In this document: positions 18,419 to 27,481 of the stretch, one piece after another
Position numbering within the stretch: position 1 is the stretch's first letter
How the letters are laid out: each line of letters starts with the position of its first letter
NCBI RefSeq assembly: GCF_014646015.1
Contig: NZ_BMMQ01000002.1
Span: 277-64,276, forward strand
Length of the DNA: 64,000 nt
Direction of reading: 5' to 3'
DNA from: Microbacterium nanhaiense
Lineage (GTDB): Bacteria; Actinomycetota; Actinomycetes; Actinomycetales; Microbacteriaceae
Notes under the pieces: model-generated
What the model saw: the letters and a program-made list of their open reading frames with translations, nothing else
Database searches by the model: none
Told to the model about the DNA's origin: nothing
Position numbers and translations under genes: made by a program

Positions 18419-19279
18419 GTGGCGAAAAAGAACGACGACGTCGTTATCGGCCCTACGGGTCGCCCCTACAACGGGTTTGCGACCCCCGCGAAGCTCGAGC
18501 GCCACGGTCCCGCCCGAATCATCGCCCTCTGCAACCAGAAGGGCGGCGTCGGCAAGACGACCACGAGCATCAATCTCGCCGCGTCGCTCGCCGAATACGG
18601 GCGCAGGGTTCTCGCGGTCGACTTCGACCCGCAGGGCGCGCTGTCGGCGGGTCTCGGCATCAACACCCACGACATGACGACGATCTACGACCTCATGCTC
18701 GACACGAAGCGCGACGCGCACGATGCGATCGTGCACACGCACATCGACGGGCTCGACGTCATGCCCGCGAACATCGACCTCTCGGCCGCCGAGGTGCACC
18801 TCGTCAACGAGGTCGCCCGCGAGATGATCCTCGCCCGCGTGCTCTCGAAGGTCGCCAAAGAGTACGACGTCATCCTCATCGACTGCCAGCCCTCGCTCGG
18901 CCTGCTCACGGTCAACGCGCTCACGGCCGCCCACGGCGTCCTGATCCCGCTCGAGTGCGAGTTCTTTGCGCTGCGCGGTGTCGCCCTGCTGATCGAGACG
19001 ATCGAGAAGGTGCAGGACCGCCTGAACCCGTCGCTCGAGCTGGACGGCCTGCTCGCGACCATGTACGACCCGCGCACGCTGCACTCGCGCGAGGTGCTCG
19101 AGCGCATCGTCGAGACCTTCGGAGACAAGGTCTTCGAGACCGTGATCGGCCGCACCGTGAAGTTCCCGGACGCGAGCGTGTCCGGCGTCCCCATCATCGA
19201 GTACGCGCCGCAGCACCCGGCGGCGCAGGCGTACCTCCGGCTGGCCCGCGAGCTGGTCGACCGCGGCGCCGTCGCATGA
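18419..19279 (+). CDS. ParA-family chromosome-partitioning ATPase
   Basis: 286 residues from GTG 18419, which has AGGAGGA 6 nt upstream; a GTG at 18401 lies before that site and is not preferred. Deviant Walker A is CNQKGGVGKTTT (about residues 35-46), Walker A' is AVDFDPQGALS and Walker B is VILIDCQPSLG. This is the Soj/ParA-like protein found next to scpAB (Rv1708 position), distinct from the parAB pair at oriC. Likely role: positioning or segregation of chromosome or a large cargo together with ScpAB/SMC. Confidence 0.9.
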   Translation: MAKKNDDVVIGPTGRPYNGFATPAKLERHGPARIIALCNQKGGVGKTTTSINLAASLAEYGRRVLAVDFDPQGALSAGLGINTHDMTTIYDLMLDTKRDAHDAIVHTHIDGLDVMPANIDLSAAEVHLVNEVAREMILARVLSKVAKEYDVILIDCQPSLGLLTVNALTAAHGVLIPLECEFFALRGVALLIETIEKVQDRLNPSLELDGLLATMYDPRTLHSREVLERIVETFGDKVFETVIGRTVKFPDASVSGVPIIEYAPQHPAAQAYLRLARELVDRGAVA

Positions 19280-19338
19280 TGCCCCGGCGTCCGTCGGCCG
19301 ACGCCGCGGCGGGGGCCCGGCGGCGCGCGGAGGTCTAG
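19276..19338 (+). CDS. possible 20-codon coupling ORF before scpA
   Basis: ATG 19276 overlaps the parA stop (ATGA) and the frame ends 2 nt before scpA ATG. The product, MMPRRPSADAAAGARRRAEV, is Arg/Ala-rich. It may be only a translational bridge between parA and scpA, or a chance frame. Confidence 0.3.
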   Translation: MMPRRPSADAAAGARRRAEV

Positions 19339-19340
19339 AG

Positions 19341-20126
19341 ATGCGGGAACCCGAGGCGGGGTTCCGCGTGTCGCTGTCGAACTTCGACGGCCCCTTCGAC
19401 CTGCTCCTGACGCTGATCGGCAATCGCGAGCTCGACATCACGGAGGTCGCGCTGTCGGCGGTGACGGAGGAGTTCATCGCCTACCTCGCGAGCGCCGACG
19501 CCGAGCTCGACGAGACGAGCGAGTTCCTCGTCGTCGCCGCGACGCTGCTCGACATGAAGGTCGCGGGGCTCCTCCCTCAGGGAGAACTCGTCGACGCCGA
19601 ATCGGTCGCGCTGCTCGAGGCGCGCGACCTGCTCTTCGCGCGCCTGCTGCAGTACCGCGCGTTCAAGGAGGTCTCCGCGTGGTTCGCGGAGCGGATCCGT
19701 TCGGAGGACGCGCGCCATGCGCGCGCCGTGCCGCTCGAGCAGAAGTACCGCGCGACGACGCCCGAGCTGTCGTGGAAGCTCTCCGTCGATGACTTCGCGG
19801 CGCTCGCCACGCTCGCCCTCACGCCCCGCGAGATTCCGACCGTGGGGCTCGGCCACCTGCACGCCCCGCGGGTATCGATCCGCGAGCAGGCGGCGATCGT
19901 CGTGTCGAGCCTGCGCACCCACGGCGCCCTCACCTTCCGCGAGTTGGTGGCCGGATCCCCCGAGAGGGGAGTGATCGTCGCGCGCTTCATCGCGATCCTC
20001 GAGCTCTACCGGCACGCGGCGGTCGTCTTCGAGCAGCTCGAGCCGCTCGGCGAACTGACCGTCAGATGGGTCGCGGAAGAATGGACCGACGAGACGCTCG
20101 CCAGCTTGGGGACGGACTATGAGTGA
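19341..20126 (+). CDS. scpA: segregation and condensation protein ScpA
   Basis: 261 residues. This is the kleisin of the SMC complex. N-terminal FDGPFDLLLTLIGNRELDITEVALSAV is the ScpA signature, and the C-terminal winged helix (ERGVIVARFIAILELYRH) binds the SMC head. GGAGG lies 7 nt before ATG 19341. It overlaps scpB by 8 nt, so the two are co-translated. Corresponds to Rv1709. Confidence 0.93.
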   Translation: MREPEAGFRVSLSNFDGPFDLLLTLIGNRELDITEVALSAVTEEFIAYLASADAELDETSEFLVVAATLLDMKVAGLLPQGELVDAESVALLEARDLLFARLLQYRAFKEVSAWFAERIRSEDARHARAVPLEQKYRATTPELSWKLSVDDFAALATLALTPREIPTVGLGHLHAPRVSIREQAAIVVSSLRTHGALTFRELVAGSPERGVIVARFIAILELYRHAAVVFEQLEPLGELTVRWVAEEWTDETLASLGTDYE

Positions 20127-20679
20127 CGAACTGAACCGCCGGCTCGAGGCGATGCTCATCGTCGCCGAGGAGCCGATGAGCGCGACCGCGCTCGCCGCAG
20201 CGGTCGGATCGCCGTTGCGCGAGGTGCGGGCGGCGCTGGCCGCGCTCCGCGACGATTACGACGGTCGCGGATCCGGGCCGCAGCGCGGCTTCGAGCTGCG
20301 CGAGGTCGCGAGCGGCTGGCGGATGTACGTGCGATCGGACCTCGACCAGGTCGTGACCGATTTCGTCGGAAGTCAGGCGCCAGCGCGGCTGTCGCAGGCG
20401 GCCCTCGAGACGCTCGCCGTGATCGCATACAAGCAGCCCGTCTCGCGCTCGCAGGTCGCTCAGATCCGCGCCGTGAACGTCGACGGCGTCGTGCGGACCC
20501 TGCTCGGGCGGGGTCTGATCACGGAGGTGCAGACGGATCCGGACACCGGTGCGATGCTGTACGGCACCACGGAGCTGTTGCTCGAGAAGCTCGGCATCTC
20601 GTCGATCGACGAGCTCCCGCACATTTCGCCGCTCCTCGATGACGGATCCGACGGATTCGAGGGTCTGGAAGGCATTTAA
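20119..20679 (+). CDS. scpB: segregation and condensation protein ScpB
   Basis: 186 residues. Two winged-helix units carry the family motifs LEAMLIVAEEPM and LSQAALETLAVIAYKQPVSRSQVAQIRAVNVDGVVRTLL. It binds ScpA as a dimer and tunes SMC ATPase activity during chromosome compaction. Corresponds to Rv1710. Confidence 0.94.
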   Translation: MSDELNRRLEAMLIVAEEPMSATALAAAVGSPLREVRAALAALRDDYDGRGSGPQRGFELREVASGWRMYVRSDLDQVVTDFVGSQAPARLSQAALETLAVIAYKQPVSRSQVAQIRAVNVDGVVRTLLGRGLITEVQTDPDTGAMLYGTTELLLEKLGISSIDELPHISPLLDDGSDGFEGLEGI

Positions 20680-20757
20680 CCAGCCAGATCCGCCAGAATG
20701 GAACGACGTGTGTCCGCATCGCATCGCGAGCGGGTTGGTCGCGACGGAGAGCGAGAT

Positions 20758-21516
20758 ATGGCAGATCAGGAACAACCGGAGGGCGTGCGCCTGCAGAAGG
20801 TGCTGGCGAACGCGGGCGTCGCGTCGCGTCGCGTGTCCGAGAACCTGATCGCCGAGGGCCGCGTGCGCGTCAACGGAACGGTCGTGACCGAGCTGGGTCG
20901 GCGCATCGATCCGGAGACCGACCTCGTCGACGTCGACGGTCAGGCGGTGCAGCTGGACGTCTCCAAGCGGTACGTCATGCTCAACAAGCCCCGCGGCGTG
21001 ATGAGCACGATGAAGGACGAGCAGGGGCGCCCCGACCTTCGCGAGTTCACGCGCGAGTTCGACGAGCGCATCTACAACGTCGGCCGCCTCGACGGCGACA
21101 CCTCGGGCCTGCTGGTGCTGACCAACGACGGCGAGCTCGCGAACGTGCTCGCGCACCCGCGCTTCGGCGTCACGAAGGTGTACATCGCGAAGGTCAAGGG
21201 CGAGGTGCGCGGGTCGACCGTGCAGCAGCTCGTGAAGGGTATCGAGCTCGAGGACGGCCCGATTGCCGCCGACAAGGCACGGATCCTCGACGTCTCGCGC
21301 GGCACGAGCCTCGTGGAGCTGACCCTGCACTCGGGCCGCAACCGCATCGTCCGCCGCATGATGGCGAAGGTCGGCCATCCCGTCGTCGAGCTCGTGCGCC
21401 GCCAGTTCGGGCCTCTGCACCTCGGACCGTTGCGCACCGGAGAGATGCGCGAGCTGACGAAGGAAGAACGCGGCGCGTTGCTGACGCTCGCCCGCGAGGC
21501 GGAGGCGCAGAAGTGA
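20758..21516 (+). CDS. rluB: 23S rRNA pseudouridine synthase RluB type
   Basis: 252 residues from ATG 20758 (GGAGA 7 nt upstream). The S4 domain (RLQKVLANAGVASRR) precedes an RsuA/RluB catalytic domain with catalytic Asp in GRLDGDTSGLLVLTNDG. Family members make pseudouridine at 23S U2605 (RluB) or related sites. Its stop overlaps the tyrA GTG. Corresponds to Rv1711. Confidence 0.92.
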   Translation: MADQEQPEGVRLQKVLANAGVASRRVSENLIAEGRVRVNGTVVTELGRRIDPETDLVDVDGQAVQLDVSKRYVMLNKPRGVMSTMKDEQGRPDLREFTREFDERIYNVGRLDGDTSGLLVLTNDGELANVLAHPRFGVTKVYIAKVKGEVRGSTVQQLVKGIELEDGPIAADKARILDVSRGTSLVELTLHSGRNRIVRRMMAKVGHPVVELVRRQFGPLHLGPLRTGEMRELTKEERGALLTLAREAEAQK

Positions 21517-22622
21517 CGGATCTCGTTCCCGGCAAGCTCGCGCGCGTTTCCGGATCCGTGCGCATCGTCGGTGCGGGGCTCCTCGGCTCGAGCATCGGAC
21601 ACGCGCTCGTGAAGAACGGCGTCGACGTGATCCTCGCCGACACCTCGCCGGCGCAGCTGCGCCTGGCGGTCGACTACGGCGCCGGTCGCGCCGAGGCGGA
21701 GGGCGATGCCCCCGATCTCGTCGTCGTCTGCACCCCGCCCGACGTCGTCGCCGACACGGTCGCCGCTGAGCTCGAGCGCTACCCGAACGCCGTCGTCACC
21801 GACGTCGCGTCGGTCAAGCTCGAGCCGCTGCGCGAGCTGCGGCGACGCGGCGTGAACCTCGTGAACTACATCGGCTCGCACCCTATGGCGGGTCGCGAGC
21901 GCGGGGGAGCGATCTCCGCGCGCGCCGACATCTTCCTCGGGCGGCCGTGGGTGATCTGCCGCGACGGCGAGACGCCCGCGAGCGCGCTCGCGCTCATCGA
22001 GGACCTCGCGCTCGACCTGGGCGCCGTCCCGATCGAGATGACCCCGGAGGAGCACGACCGCTCCGTCGCGCTCGTCTCGCACGTCCCGCAGGTCGTCGCC
22101 TCGCTCCTTGCCGCGCGCTTCGCCGAGGCGCCGGAGATGTCGCTGAGCCTCGCCGGTCAGGGCGTGCGCGACACCACCCGGATCGCCGCGAGCGCGCCCG
22201 AGCTGTGGGTGCAGATCCTCGCGGCGAATGCCGCGCCGGTCGTGGAGCAGCTCGACCTGATCGCGGCCGACCTGCAGCGCGTCGCCGACGCCCTCCGGGA
22301 TCCGGAGGCGGCGGGTGCCCGACGGACGACGGCCGACGCGATCCGCGACGGCAACCTCGGCGTCGCCCGCCTGCCCGGCAAGCACGGGCAGCGGCGCATG
22401 TTCGAGACCTTCGTCGTGATGGTCGACGACGCCTCCGGTCAGCTCGGCCGCCTCTTCGGCGACCTGGGCGAGCTCGACGTCAACGTCGAGGACTTCCGGC
22501 TCGAGCACTCGCCGGGCGCGCAGCTCGGTCTCGCCGAGATCGCGGTCGACCCGGCGACGCTGCAGAGGGCCGTCGACGGCATGTCGGCGCGTGGATGGAG
22601 GATTGCGGGTGCGCATGTCTGA
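21513..22622 (+). CDS. tyrA: prephenate dehydrogenase
   Basis: 369 residues. The Rossmann nucleotide site VRIVGAGLLGSSIG is followed by the family segment IGSHPMAGRERGG and SHVPQVVASLLAARF. A C-terminal extension of about 80 residues resembles an ACT-like regulatory domain (FETFVVMVDDASGQLGRLFGD), suggesting allosteric control by aromatic amino acids. The enzyme converts prephenate to 4-hydroxyphenylpyruvate for tyrosine synthesis. GTG 21513 overlaps the rluB stop. Confidence 0.9.
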   Translation: MTDLVPGKLARVSGSVRIVGAGLLGSSIGHALVKNGVDVILADTSPAQLRLAVDYGAGRAEAEGDAPDLVVVCTPPDVVADTVAAELERYPNAVVTDVASVKLEPLRELRRRGVNLVNYIGSHPMAGRERGGAISARADIFLGRPWVICRDGETPASALALIEDLALDLGAVPIEMTPEEHDRSVALVSHVPQVVASLLAARFAEAPEMSLSLAGQGVRDTTRIAASAPELWVQILAANAAPVVEQLDLIAADLQRVADALRDPEAAGARRTTADAIRDGNLGVARLPGKHGQRRMFETFVVMVDDASGQLGRLFGDLGELDVNVEDFRLEHSPGAQLGLAEIAVDPATLQRAVDGMSARGWRIAGAHV

Positions 22623-23301
22623 GACGTTCTTCGTGGGAATCGACGGCCCGGCGGGATCCGGGAAGTCGAGCGTGTCGAAGGAGGCCGCGCGCAGGCTCGG
22701 TTTCGGTTACCTCGACACCGGCAGCGTGTACCGCGCCCTCGCGTGGTTCGTGCTGTCGCGCGGCGGGTCGACGACGGATCCGGCGGCGGTGGAGTCGGGA
22801 TTCGCCGACTTCGAGCCGAGCATATCGCTCGACCCCGACGTCCGCACGATCGCGGTCGGCGAGACGGATGTGACGGACGCGATCCGTACACCCGAGACGA
22901 CGGCTGCCGTCGCGGGCGTCGCGAAGACGCTCAGCGTGCGCGAGAAGATCAACGAGCTGTTCCGGCGGATCGTCGCCGACGCGTCGCTGCCCGGCGTCAT
23001 CGTCGAGGGCCGCGACATCACCACCGTGGTGGCGCCCGACGCCCCCGCGCGGATCCTGCTCACCGCCCACCCCGATGTGCGCGCCGCGCGCCGCAGCAAG
23101 GAGATGGGCGCGGACGACGTGGCGGCGGTGGCGGAGGCCATGCGCCGGCGCGACGCCTCCGATTCCACCGTGGTCGACTTCCTGAACGCCGCCGAGGGCG
23201 TCACGGTCGTCGATACGACACACTTGAACTTCGACCAGTCCGTCGACGCCGTGCTCGCGGTGGTCGACGAGCGACGAGAGGAAGGCCGCAATGGCCGCTG
23301 A
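22609..23301 (+). CDS. cmk: cytidylate kinase
   Basis: About 230 residues. P-loop [12 protein letters not shown], the D-T-G-S-V-Y-R-A segment and [11 protein letters not shown] identify CMP/dCMP kinase. GTG 22609 has GGAGGA at ideal 6-nt spacing; ATG 22615 is the alternative start. It overlaps the end of tyrA. Corresponds to Rv1712. Confidence 0.92.
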   Translation: MRMSETFFVGIDGPAGSGKSSVSKEAARRLGFGYLDTGSVYRALAWFVLSRGGSTTDPAAVESGFADFEPSISLDPDVRTIAVGETDVTDAIRTPETTAAVAGVAKTLSVREKINELFRRIVADASLPGVIVEGRDITTVVAPDAPARILLTAHPDVRAARRSKEMGADDVAAVAEAMRRRDASDSTVVDFLNAAEGVTVVDTTHLNFDQSVDAVLAVVDERREEGRNGR

Positions 23302-24820
23302 ATACGACGACGACTACGAGGCGAACGACGACCTCATCGAGCGCCTGGAGGGTCTCGACGACGAGCTGATCGAGGCTCGCGCCGAGGCGCTGCGCCAGAG
23401 CCTCGCCGACTACGAACTCGAGGACGACGACGCCGAGCTGCTCGCCGGCATCCAGGTCGACGAGCACGGCAACGAGTACCTGCCCGCGCTGCCGGTCGTC
23501 GCGATCGTCGGCCGCCCCAACGTGGGCAAGTCGGCTCTCGTCAACCGCATCCTCGGCCGCCGCGAGGCCGTCGTGGAGGATGTGCCCGGCGTCACGCGTG
23601 ACCGTGTGACGTACAAGGCGGAGTGGCTCGACCGGCGGTTCTCGCTCGTCGATACCGGCGGGTGGGAGCCCGACGCGAAGGGCATCGACCGTTCGGTGGC
23701 GCAGCAGAGCGAGGTCGCGATCGACTTGGCCGACGTGATTCTCTTCGTCGTCGACGCGAAGGTGGGCGCCACGGCCACCGATGAGCACGTCGTGAAGCTG
23801 TTGCGCAAGACGAAGAAGCCCGTCTTCCTCGTCGCCAACAAGATCGACGACGCCTCGCACGAGGTCGAGGCCGCGGCCCTGTGGAACCTGGGCCTCGGCG
23901 AGCCGTACCCCATCTCGGCCATCCACGGCCGCGGCGTCGCCGACCTGCTCGACGCCGTGATGGCGAAGACCCCGGAGATCTCGGCGGTCGCGAAGCACGA
24001 GATCGGCGGACCGCGCCGCGTCGCGATCATCGGTCGCCCGAACGTCGGCAAGTCGTCGCTGCTGAACAAGTCGGCGGGCGAGGAGCGCGTCGTCGTCAAC
24101 GAGCTCGCCGGCACCACCCGCGACCCGGTCGACGAGATCGTCGAGGTGGGCGGGAAGCTGTGGACCTTCGTCGACACCGCGGGAATCCGCCGTCGCGTGC
24201 ACATGCACCAGGGCGCCGACTTCTACGCGAGCCTGCGCACCTCGACGGCGCTCGAAAAGGCGGAGGTCGCGGTCGTCGTTCTCGACGTGACCGAGCCGAT
24301 CAGCGAGCAGGACGTGCGCATCATCGACCTCGTGCTCGAATCGGGCCGCGCGCTCGTGCTGGCGTTCAACAAGTGGGACCTGCTGAACACTCCCGAGCTG
24401 GAGGACAAGGAGCGCCGGTACTTCCTCGAGAAGGAGATCGAGAAGGATCTCGCGCACGTGGCCTGGGCGCCGCGCGTGAACATCTCGGCGAAGACGGGCC
24501 GTCATCTCGACAAGCTCGTTCCCGCCCTCGAGGAAGCGCTCGAGAACTGGGACCGCCGCATCCCGACCGGAAAGCTCAACGCGTTCCTCACCGAGCTCGT
24601 CTCCGAGCACCCGCACCCACTGCGTGGCGGCAAGCAGCCCCGCATCCTCTTCGGCACGCAGGCGAGCACGCGTCCGCCGACCTTCGTGCTGTTCACGACG
24701 GGCTTCCTGGACCCCGGCTACCGCCGCTTCATCCAGCGTCGCCTGCGCGAGGTGTACCCCTTCGAGGGCACGCCCGTCGTCGTGAACATGCGCGTGCGCG
24801 AGCGCCGGAAGAAGAAGTAA
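23291..24820 (+). CDS. der: ribosome-assembly GTPase Der (EngA)
   Basis: 509 residues. An acidic N-terminal extension of about 65 residues is followed by two GTPase domains, each with G1 GRPNVGKS, G3 DTGG or DTAG and G4 NKID or NKWD, and a C-terminal KH-like domain ending in a basic RRKKK tail. It is required for 50S subunit maturation. ATG 23291 overlaps the cmk end, with GAGGAAGG upstream. A terminator follows directly. Corresponds to Rv1713. Confidence 0.95.
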   Translation: MAAEYDDDYEANDDLIERLEGLDDELIEARAEALRQSLADYELEDDDAELLAGIQVDEHGNEYLPALPVVAIVGRPNVGKSALVNRILGRREAVVEDVPGVTRDRVTYKAEWLDRRFSLVDTGGWEPDAKGIDRSVAQQSEVAIDLADVILFVVDAKVGATATDEHVVKLLRKTKKPVFLVANKIDDASHEVEAAALWNLGLGEPYPISAIHGRGVADLLDAVMAKTPEISAVAKHEIGGPRRVAIIGRPNVGKSSLLNKSAGEERVVVNELAGTTRDPVDEIVEVGGKLWTFVDTAGIRRRVHMHQGADFYASLRTSTALEKAEVAVVVLDVTEPISEQDVRIIDLVLESGRALVLAFNKWDLLNTPELEDKERRYFLEKEIEKDLAHVAWAPRVNISAKTGRHLDKLVPALEEALENWDRRIPTGKLNAFLTELVSEHPHPLRGGKQPRILFGTQASTRPPTFVLFTTGFLDPGYRRFIQRRLREVYPFEGTPVVVNMRVRERRKKK

Positions 24821-24830
24821 GTCTTCCGTG

Positions 24831-24854
24831 GGGCGGCCTTCGGGCCGCCCTTTC
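24831..24854 (+). terminator. intrinsic terminator after der
   Basis: GGGCGGCC, TTCG loop, GGCCGCCC and a short T run, 11 nt after the der stop. It ends the scpA-der block. Confidence 0.85.
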
Positions 24855-24989
24855 GGGTTGCAGCCGGTCCCCGAAACCTGGCGAACCGCGGCGCGAGGGG
24901 CGGATCCGCGCACGCGCCCGCGCGCTCGGCGCAATGGATCCGTGTGTCACCGAGTTACGCGGATCCGCCCGCGAACGCCGCGGCGCCCG

Positions 24990-24995
24990 TACCAT
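24990..24995 (+). promoter_or_regulatory. -10 element (TACCAT), leaderless start of the NUDIX gene
   Basis: TACCAT is followed by exactly 6 nt and then ATG 25002, leaving no room for a ribosome binding site. Confidence 0.55.
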
Positions 24996-25001
24996 GGGGG
25001 C

Positions 25002-25490
25002 ATGACCGCGACGATGCCCTTCCGGCCTCACCATCCGGGGGATGGCTGGGTCGAGAGCGCGGACGGATCGCGGTATTGGGGCCTGTACGGCGCCGCTGGC
25101 CTGCTCGCCTACGACCAGGATCGCGGCGTTCTCATGCAGCACCGCGTGGGGTGGAGCCACTTCGGCGGCACCTGGGGGCTGCCCGGCGGTGCGCTGCACG
25201 ACGCGAGCGAGTCGCCCGTGACCGGCGCGATTCGCGAGGCGCAGGAGGAGGCCGGCGTGCCCGACGGGTCCGTCATTCCGCGCGCCCAGCACGTCTTCGA
25301 CGTCGGTGTGTGGCGCTACACGACGGTCATCGCCGTCGTCGTGAATCCGTTCGAGCCGGTGATCAGCGACCCCGAGTCGCTCGAGCTGAAGTGGGTGCCA
25401 GTCGACGAGATCGAGGACTACCCGCTGCACCCCGGCTTCGCCTCCACATGGCCCGACGTGCGCGCCGCGCTCGCCCGGCTCACCGCCTGA
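25002..25490 (+). CDS. NUDIX hydrolase
   Basis: 162 residues. A complete NUDIX box is present: GGALHDASESPVTGAIREAQEEAGV (GX5EX7REXXEEXG pattern, about residues 66-88). The N-terminal WGLYGAAGLLAYD and GTWGLPGG segments resemble the MutT-like hydrolases common in actinobacteria. The substrate is likely a nucleoside-diphosphate derivative but is not specified by sequence. Stand-alone plus-strand gene converging on the S4 gene, with only 4 nt between the stops. Confidence 0.88.
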   Translation: MTATMPFRPHHPGDGWVESADGSRYWGLYGAAGLLAYDQDRGVLMQHRVGWSHFGGTWGLPGGALHDASESPVTGAIREAQEEAGVPDGSVIPRAQHVFDVGVWRYTTVIAVVVNPFEPVISDPESLELKWVPVDEIEDYPLHPGFASTWPDVRAALARLTA

Positions 25491-25494
25491 CGCG

Positions 25495-25881
25495 TCAGGG
25501 CTCGCGGGAGTCGCGGCCCGTGAGGCGATCGATCTCGCGGCGCTCGCGCTTCGTGGGCCGACCGGATCCGCGATCGCGGTGCACGATCGGCGCATAGAAC
25601 TCGCGGGGTCGCGGGGGAGGAGTGAGATCGGTGTACGCCGTCGCGGCGATGGGGGCGCCCACGCGCTTGAGGAGGAGCCTCTCGACCTTGAGGATCTTGT
25701 CGAAGCCGTTGATCCGAGCGCGCACCTCGTCGCCCACCCGCACGGCGTGCGCGGCCTTCACCGGATCGCCGTTGACCCGCACGTGCCCGCCGCGAATCGC
25801 CGTCGTCGCGGCCGAACGCGTCTTGTAGATGCGCACGGCCCACAGCCACACATCGCAGCGAACGGAGCTCGGTTCGGTCAT
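25495..25881 (-). CDS. S4-domain RNA-binding protein (Hsp15-like)
   Basis: 128 residues from the ATG at 25881. The N-terminal S4 domain (RCDVWLWAVRIYKTRSAATTAI ... GHVRVNG, about residues 5-60) is the Hsp15/HslR pattern, followed by a basic tail (RPTKRERREIDRL). Hsp15 family members bind stalled 50S subunits carrying nascent chains. GAGAAT 6 nt upstream of the start may be a leaderless -10. Confidence 0.82.
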   Translation of the reverse strand: MTEPSSVRCDVWLWAVRIYKTRSAATTAIRGGHVRVNGDPVKAAHAVRVGDEVRARINGFDKILKVERLLLKRVGAPIAATAYTDLTPPPRPREFYAPIVHRDRGSGRPTKRERREIDRLTGRDSREP

Positions 25882-25909
25882 CCCCCTATTCTCCCGCATC
25901 CGCCACTGG

Positions 25910-25915
25910 CAGGAT
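25910..25915 (+). promoter_or_regulatory. -10 element (CAGGAT), leaderless start at 25922
   Basis: CAGGAT is followed by 6 nt and ATG 25922. The same AGGA could serve as a weak ribosome site if transcription starts further upstream. Confidence 0.4.
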
Positions 25916-25921
25916 GAGCGC

Positions 25922-26332
25922 ATGGGCTGGAATCAGGACATCATCGACGAGTTCCGAGAGAACGGCGGCACCGTGAAAACGGGCGGCTTCGGCCGCGAGC
26001 TCATCCTGTTGCATCACACCGGTGCGCGGACGGGAATCGTGCGCGTGACCCCCGTGATGGCGCTACGCCCCACCGCAGGCGAATGGCTGATCGCAGCGTC
26101 GAAGGCGGGGGCCGACGAAAACCCCGCCTGGTTCCACAACCTCGTCGCGAACCCTGACACGACGATCGAGGATCCCGACGCCGGCACCGTGCGCGTCGAG
26201 GCGGAGGTGCTGCACGGCGAGGACCGCGACCGCGTCTGGCGCCTCTTCGAAGCCGCGAGCGAGGGCTTCGCCGCCTATCAGCGAAAGACGGCCCGCACGA
26301 TTCCCGTCCTCATCCTCCGCCGCACGCGCTGA
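25922..26332 (+). CDS. deazaflavin (F420)-dependent nitroreductase/quinone reductase family protein
   Basis: 136 residues. The segment LILLHHTGARTGIVRVTPVM followed by SKAGADENPAWFHNLVANPD is the signature of the DDN (Rv3547) split-beta-barrel family, which binds F420 and reduces quinones or nitroaromatics. C-terminal AYQRKTARTIPVLIL completes it. Whether this organism makes F420 cannot be told from the window. The divergent S4 gene starts 40 bp away. Confidence 0.8.
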   Translation: MGWNQDIIDEFRENGGTVKTGGFGRELILLHHTGARTGIVRVTPVMALRPTAGEWLIAASKAGADENPAWFHNLVANPDTTIEDPDAGTVRVEAEVLHGEDRDRVWRLFEAASEGFAAYQRKTARTIPVLILRRTR

Positions 26333-26422
26333 CGCGCCCGGGATCCGCCCCCGATTCGCGCGGATCGCGCGGGCCGGGTAGACTTATCGAGTTGTCTTCC
26401 TGAGGGAAGGCAAATGAAATTT

Positions 26423-26499
<77 letters not shown>

Positions 26500-26513
26500 T
26501 GAAGTAGTCAGAA

Positions 26514-26547
26514 ACCCCGGAAAATCAACGATTTTCCGGGGTTTTTT
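26514..26547 (+). terminator. intrinsic terminator of tRNA-Pro
   Basis: A 12-bp perfect stem (26514-26525 with 26531-26542), 5-nt loop and a T-rich tail. Confidence 0.9.
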
Positions 26548-27017
26548 GTTGCCCGGAATTAGCTGAATTGAACCTCTGCGCCCGCTAGTGTGCCCGCAGG
26601 CCTCGCCACGAAAGGCCGAACACGCCCGGGATTCCGCGCTCCTTCCTCTGATTCTGTCGGACGCTGTTTCCTTACAAGTCACGTTCAGTAACGCTGAATG
26701 CCACCCCTGCGCCGTTCGAGTCCTCACTGTCTCAAAAGCCCTGGGTTCCCAGGCTCAATTGCCGTTTGATGACGTGGCGCTCAAAGCCGTGTTCCAGCAG
26801 GAAGGGCGGCCTGGTTGCTTCGAAGGATAGAGCTCAGAGTTCTGCGGGCTTGTCCTGCCGCGCTGACTCCTTCGGGGTCGCGCACGGCGACAAGGAGAGC
26901 CTAGGTGCACCAGATGTACCGGAAGTCGGTGCTGGTCTGGACCCGAGCGCCCAACCCAATCCGTCGAGCCTGGGCAACAATGGAGGCATCAGAAGCGCGC
27001 GGAGAGGAGCGTCGGCA
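26548..27017. other. 470-bp gene-free, lower-GC stretch
   Basis: No frame here has a credible start or a recognisable product. Base composition is lower in GC than the core genes. No copy of the tRNA 3' end was found that would mark an attachment site. It reads as the degraded left margin of the acquired island. Confidence 0.5.
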
Positions 27018-27401
27018 GTGATTGACCGGATCTACTACGAAGACCAGACTCACTGGTCTGACGCGGACTACTACGCGCTCTGGCGGTACTTCGACCACCT
27101 GGCCGAGTACTTGGGCCCGACGCAGGCGCAAGCCCAGCTCCCCGAGCGCCGATCGGCTCGCATTCAGGCCCGCAAGACCGGCGTCCGCGACGATGAGTTC
27201 GCCACGATCGACCTGGCCCGCATGCCTGCAGAGAGCCAGAGGTTGCTCAGGGCGGTGCTCGTCTCGCAGCAGCGTTACGACCTGGTGCTCGAGGAGTTCC
27301 CGAATCTCGCGGCCCTGGCCCAGGCTGTCCCGGAGGCGGAGCCCAGAGGCTTCAGCCAGTACCCGCCTGCTGTGCAGGAACTATTGACGCCCCGCGATTG
27401 A
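27018..27401 (+). CDS. hypothetical protein, unrecognised
   Basis: 127 residues from GTG 27018, with GGAGAGGAG about 8 nt upstream. The product (IDRIYYEDQTHWSDADYYALW ...) is rich in Tyr, Trp, Arg and Ala and mostly helical, with no signal or membrane segment and no motif I recognise. It lies alone between the tRNA-linked gap and the ars genes, and its codon use is less GC-biased than that of neighbouring core genes. An upstream extension to 26766 is open but lacks a start site. Confidence 0.5.
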   Translation: MIDRIYYEDQTHWSDADYYALWRYFDHLAEYLGPTQAQAQLPERRSARIQARKTGVRDDEFATIDLARMPAESQRLLRAVLVSQQRYDLVLEEFPNLAALAQAVPEAEPRGFSQYPPAVQELLTPRD

Positions 27402-27481
27402 CCCCGTGGAGCGCTTAGAGACGTCCCGGGCCGAGGCTCCGGCCGCGCGGTCCAGCGACTTGCTGCCGGCCAGCGCCGGCC

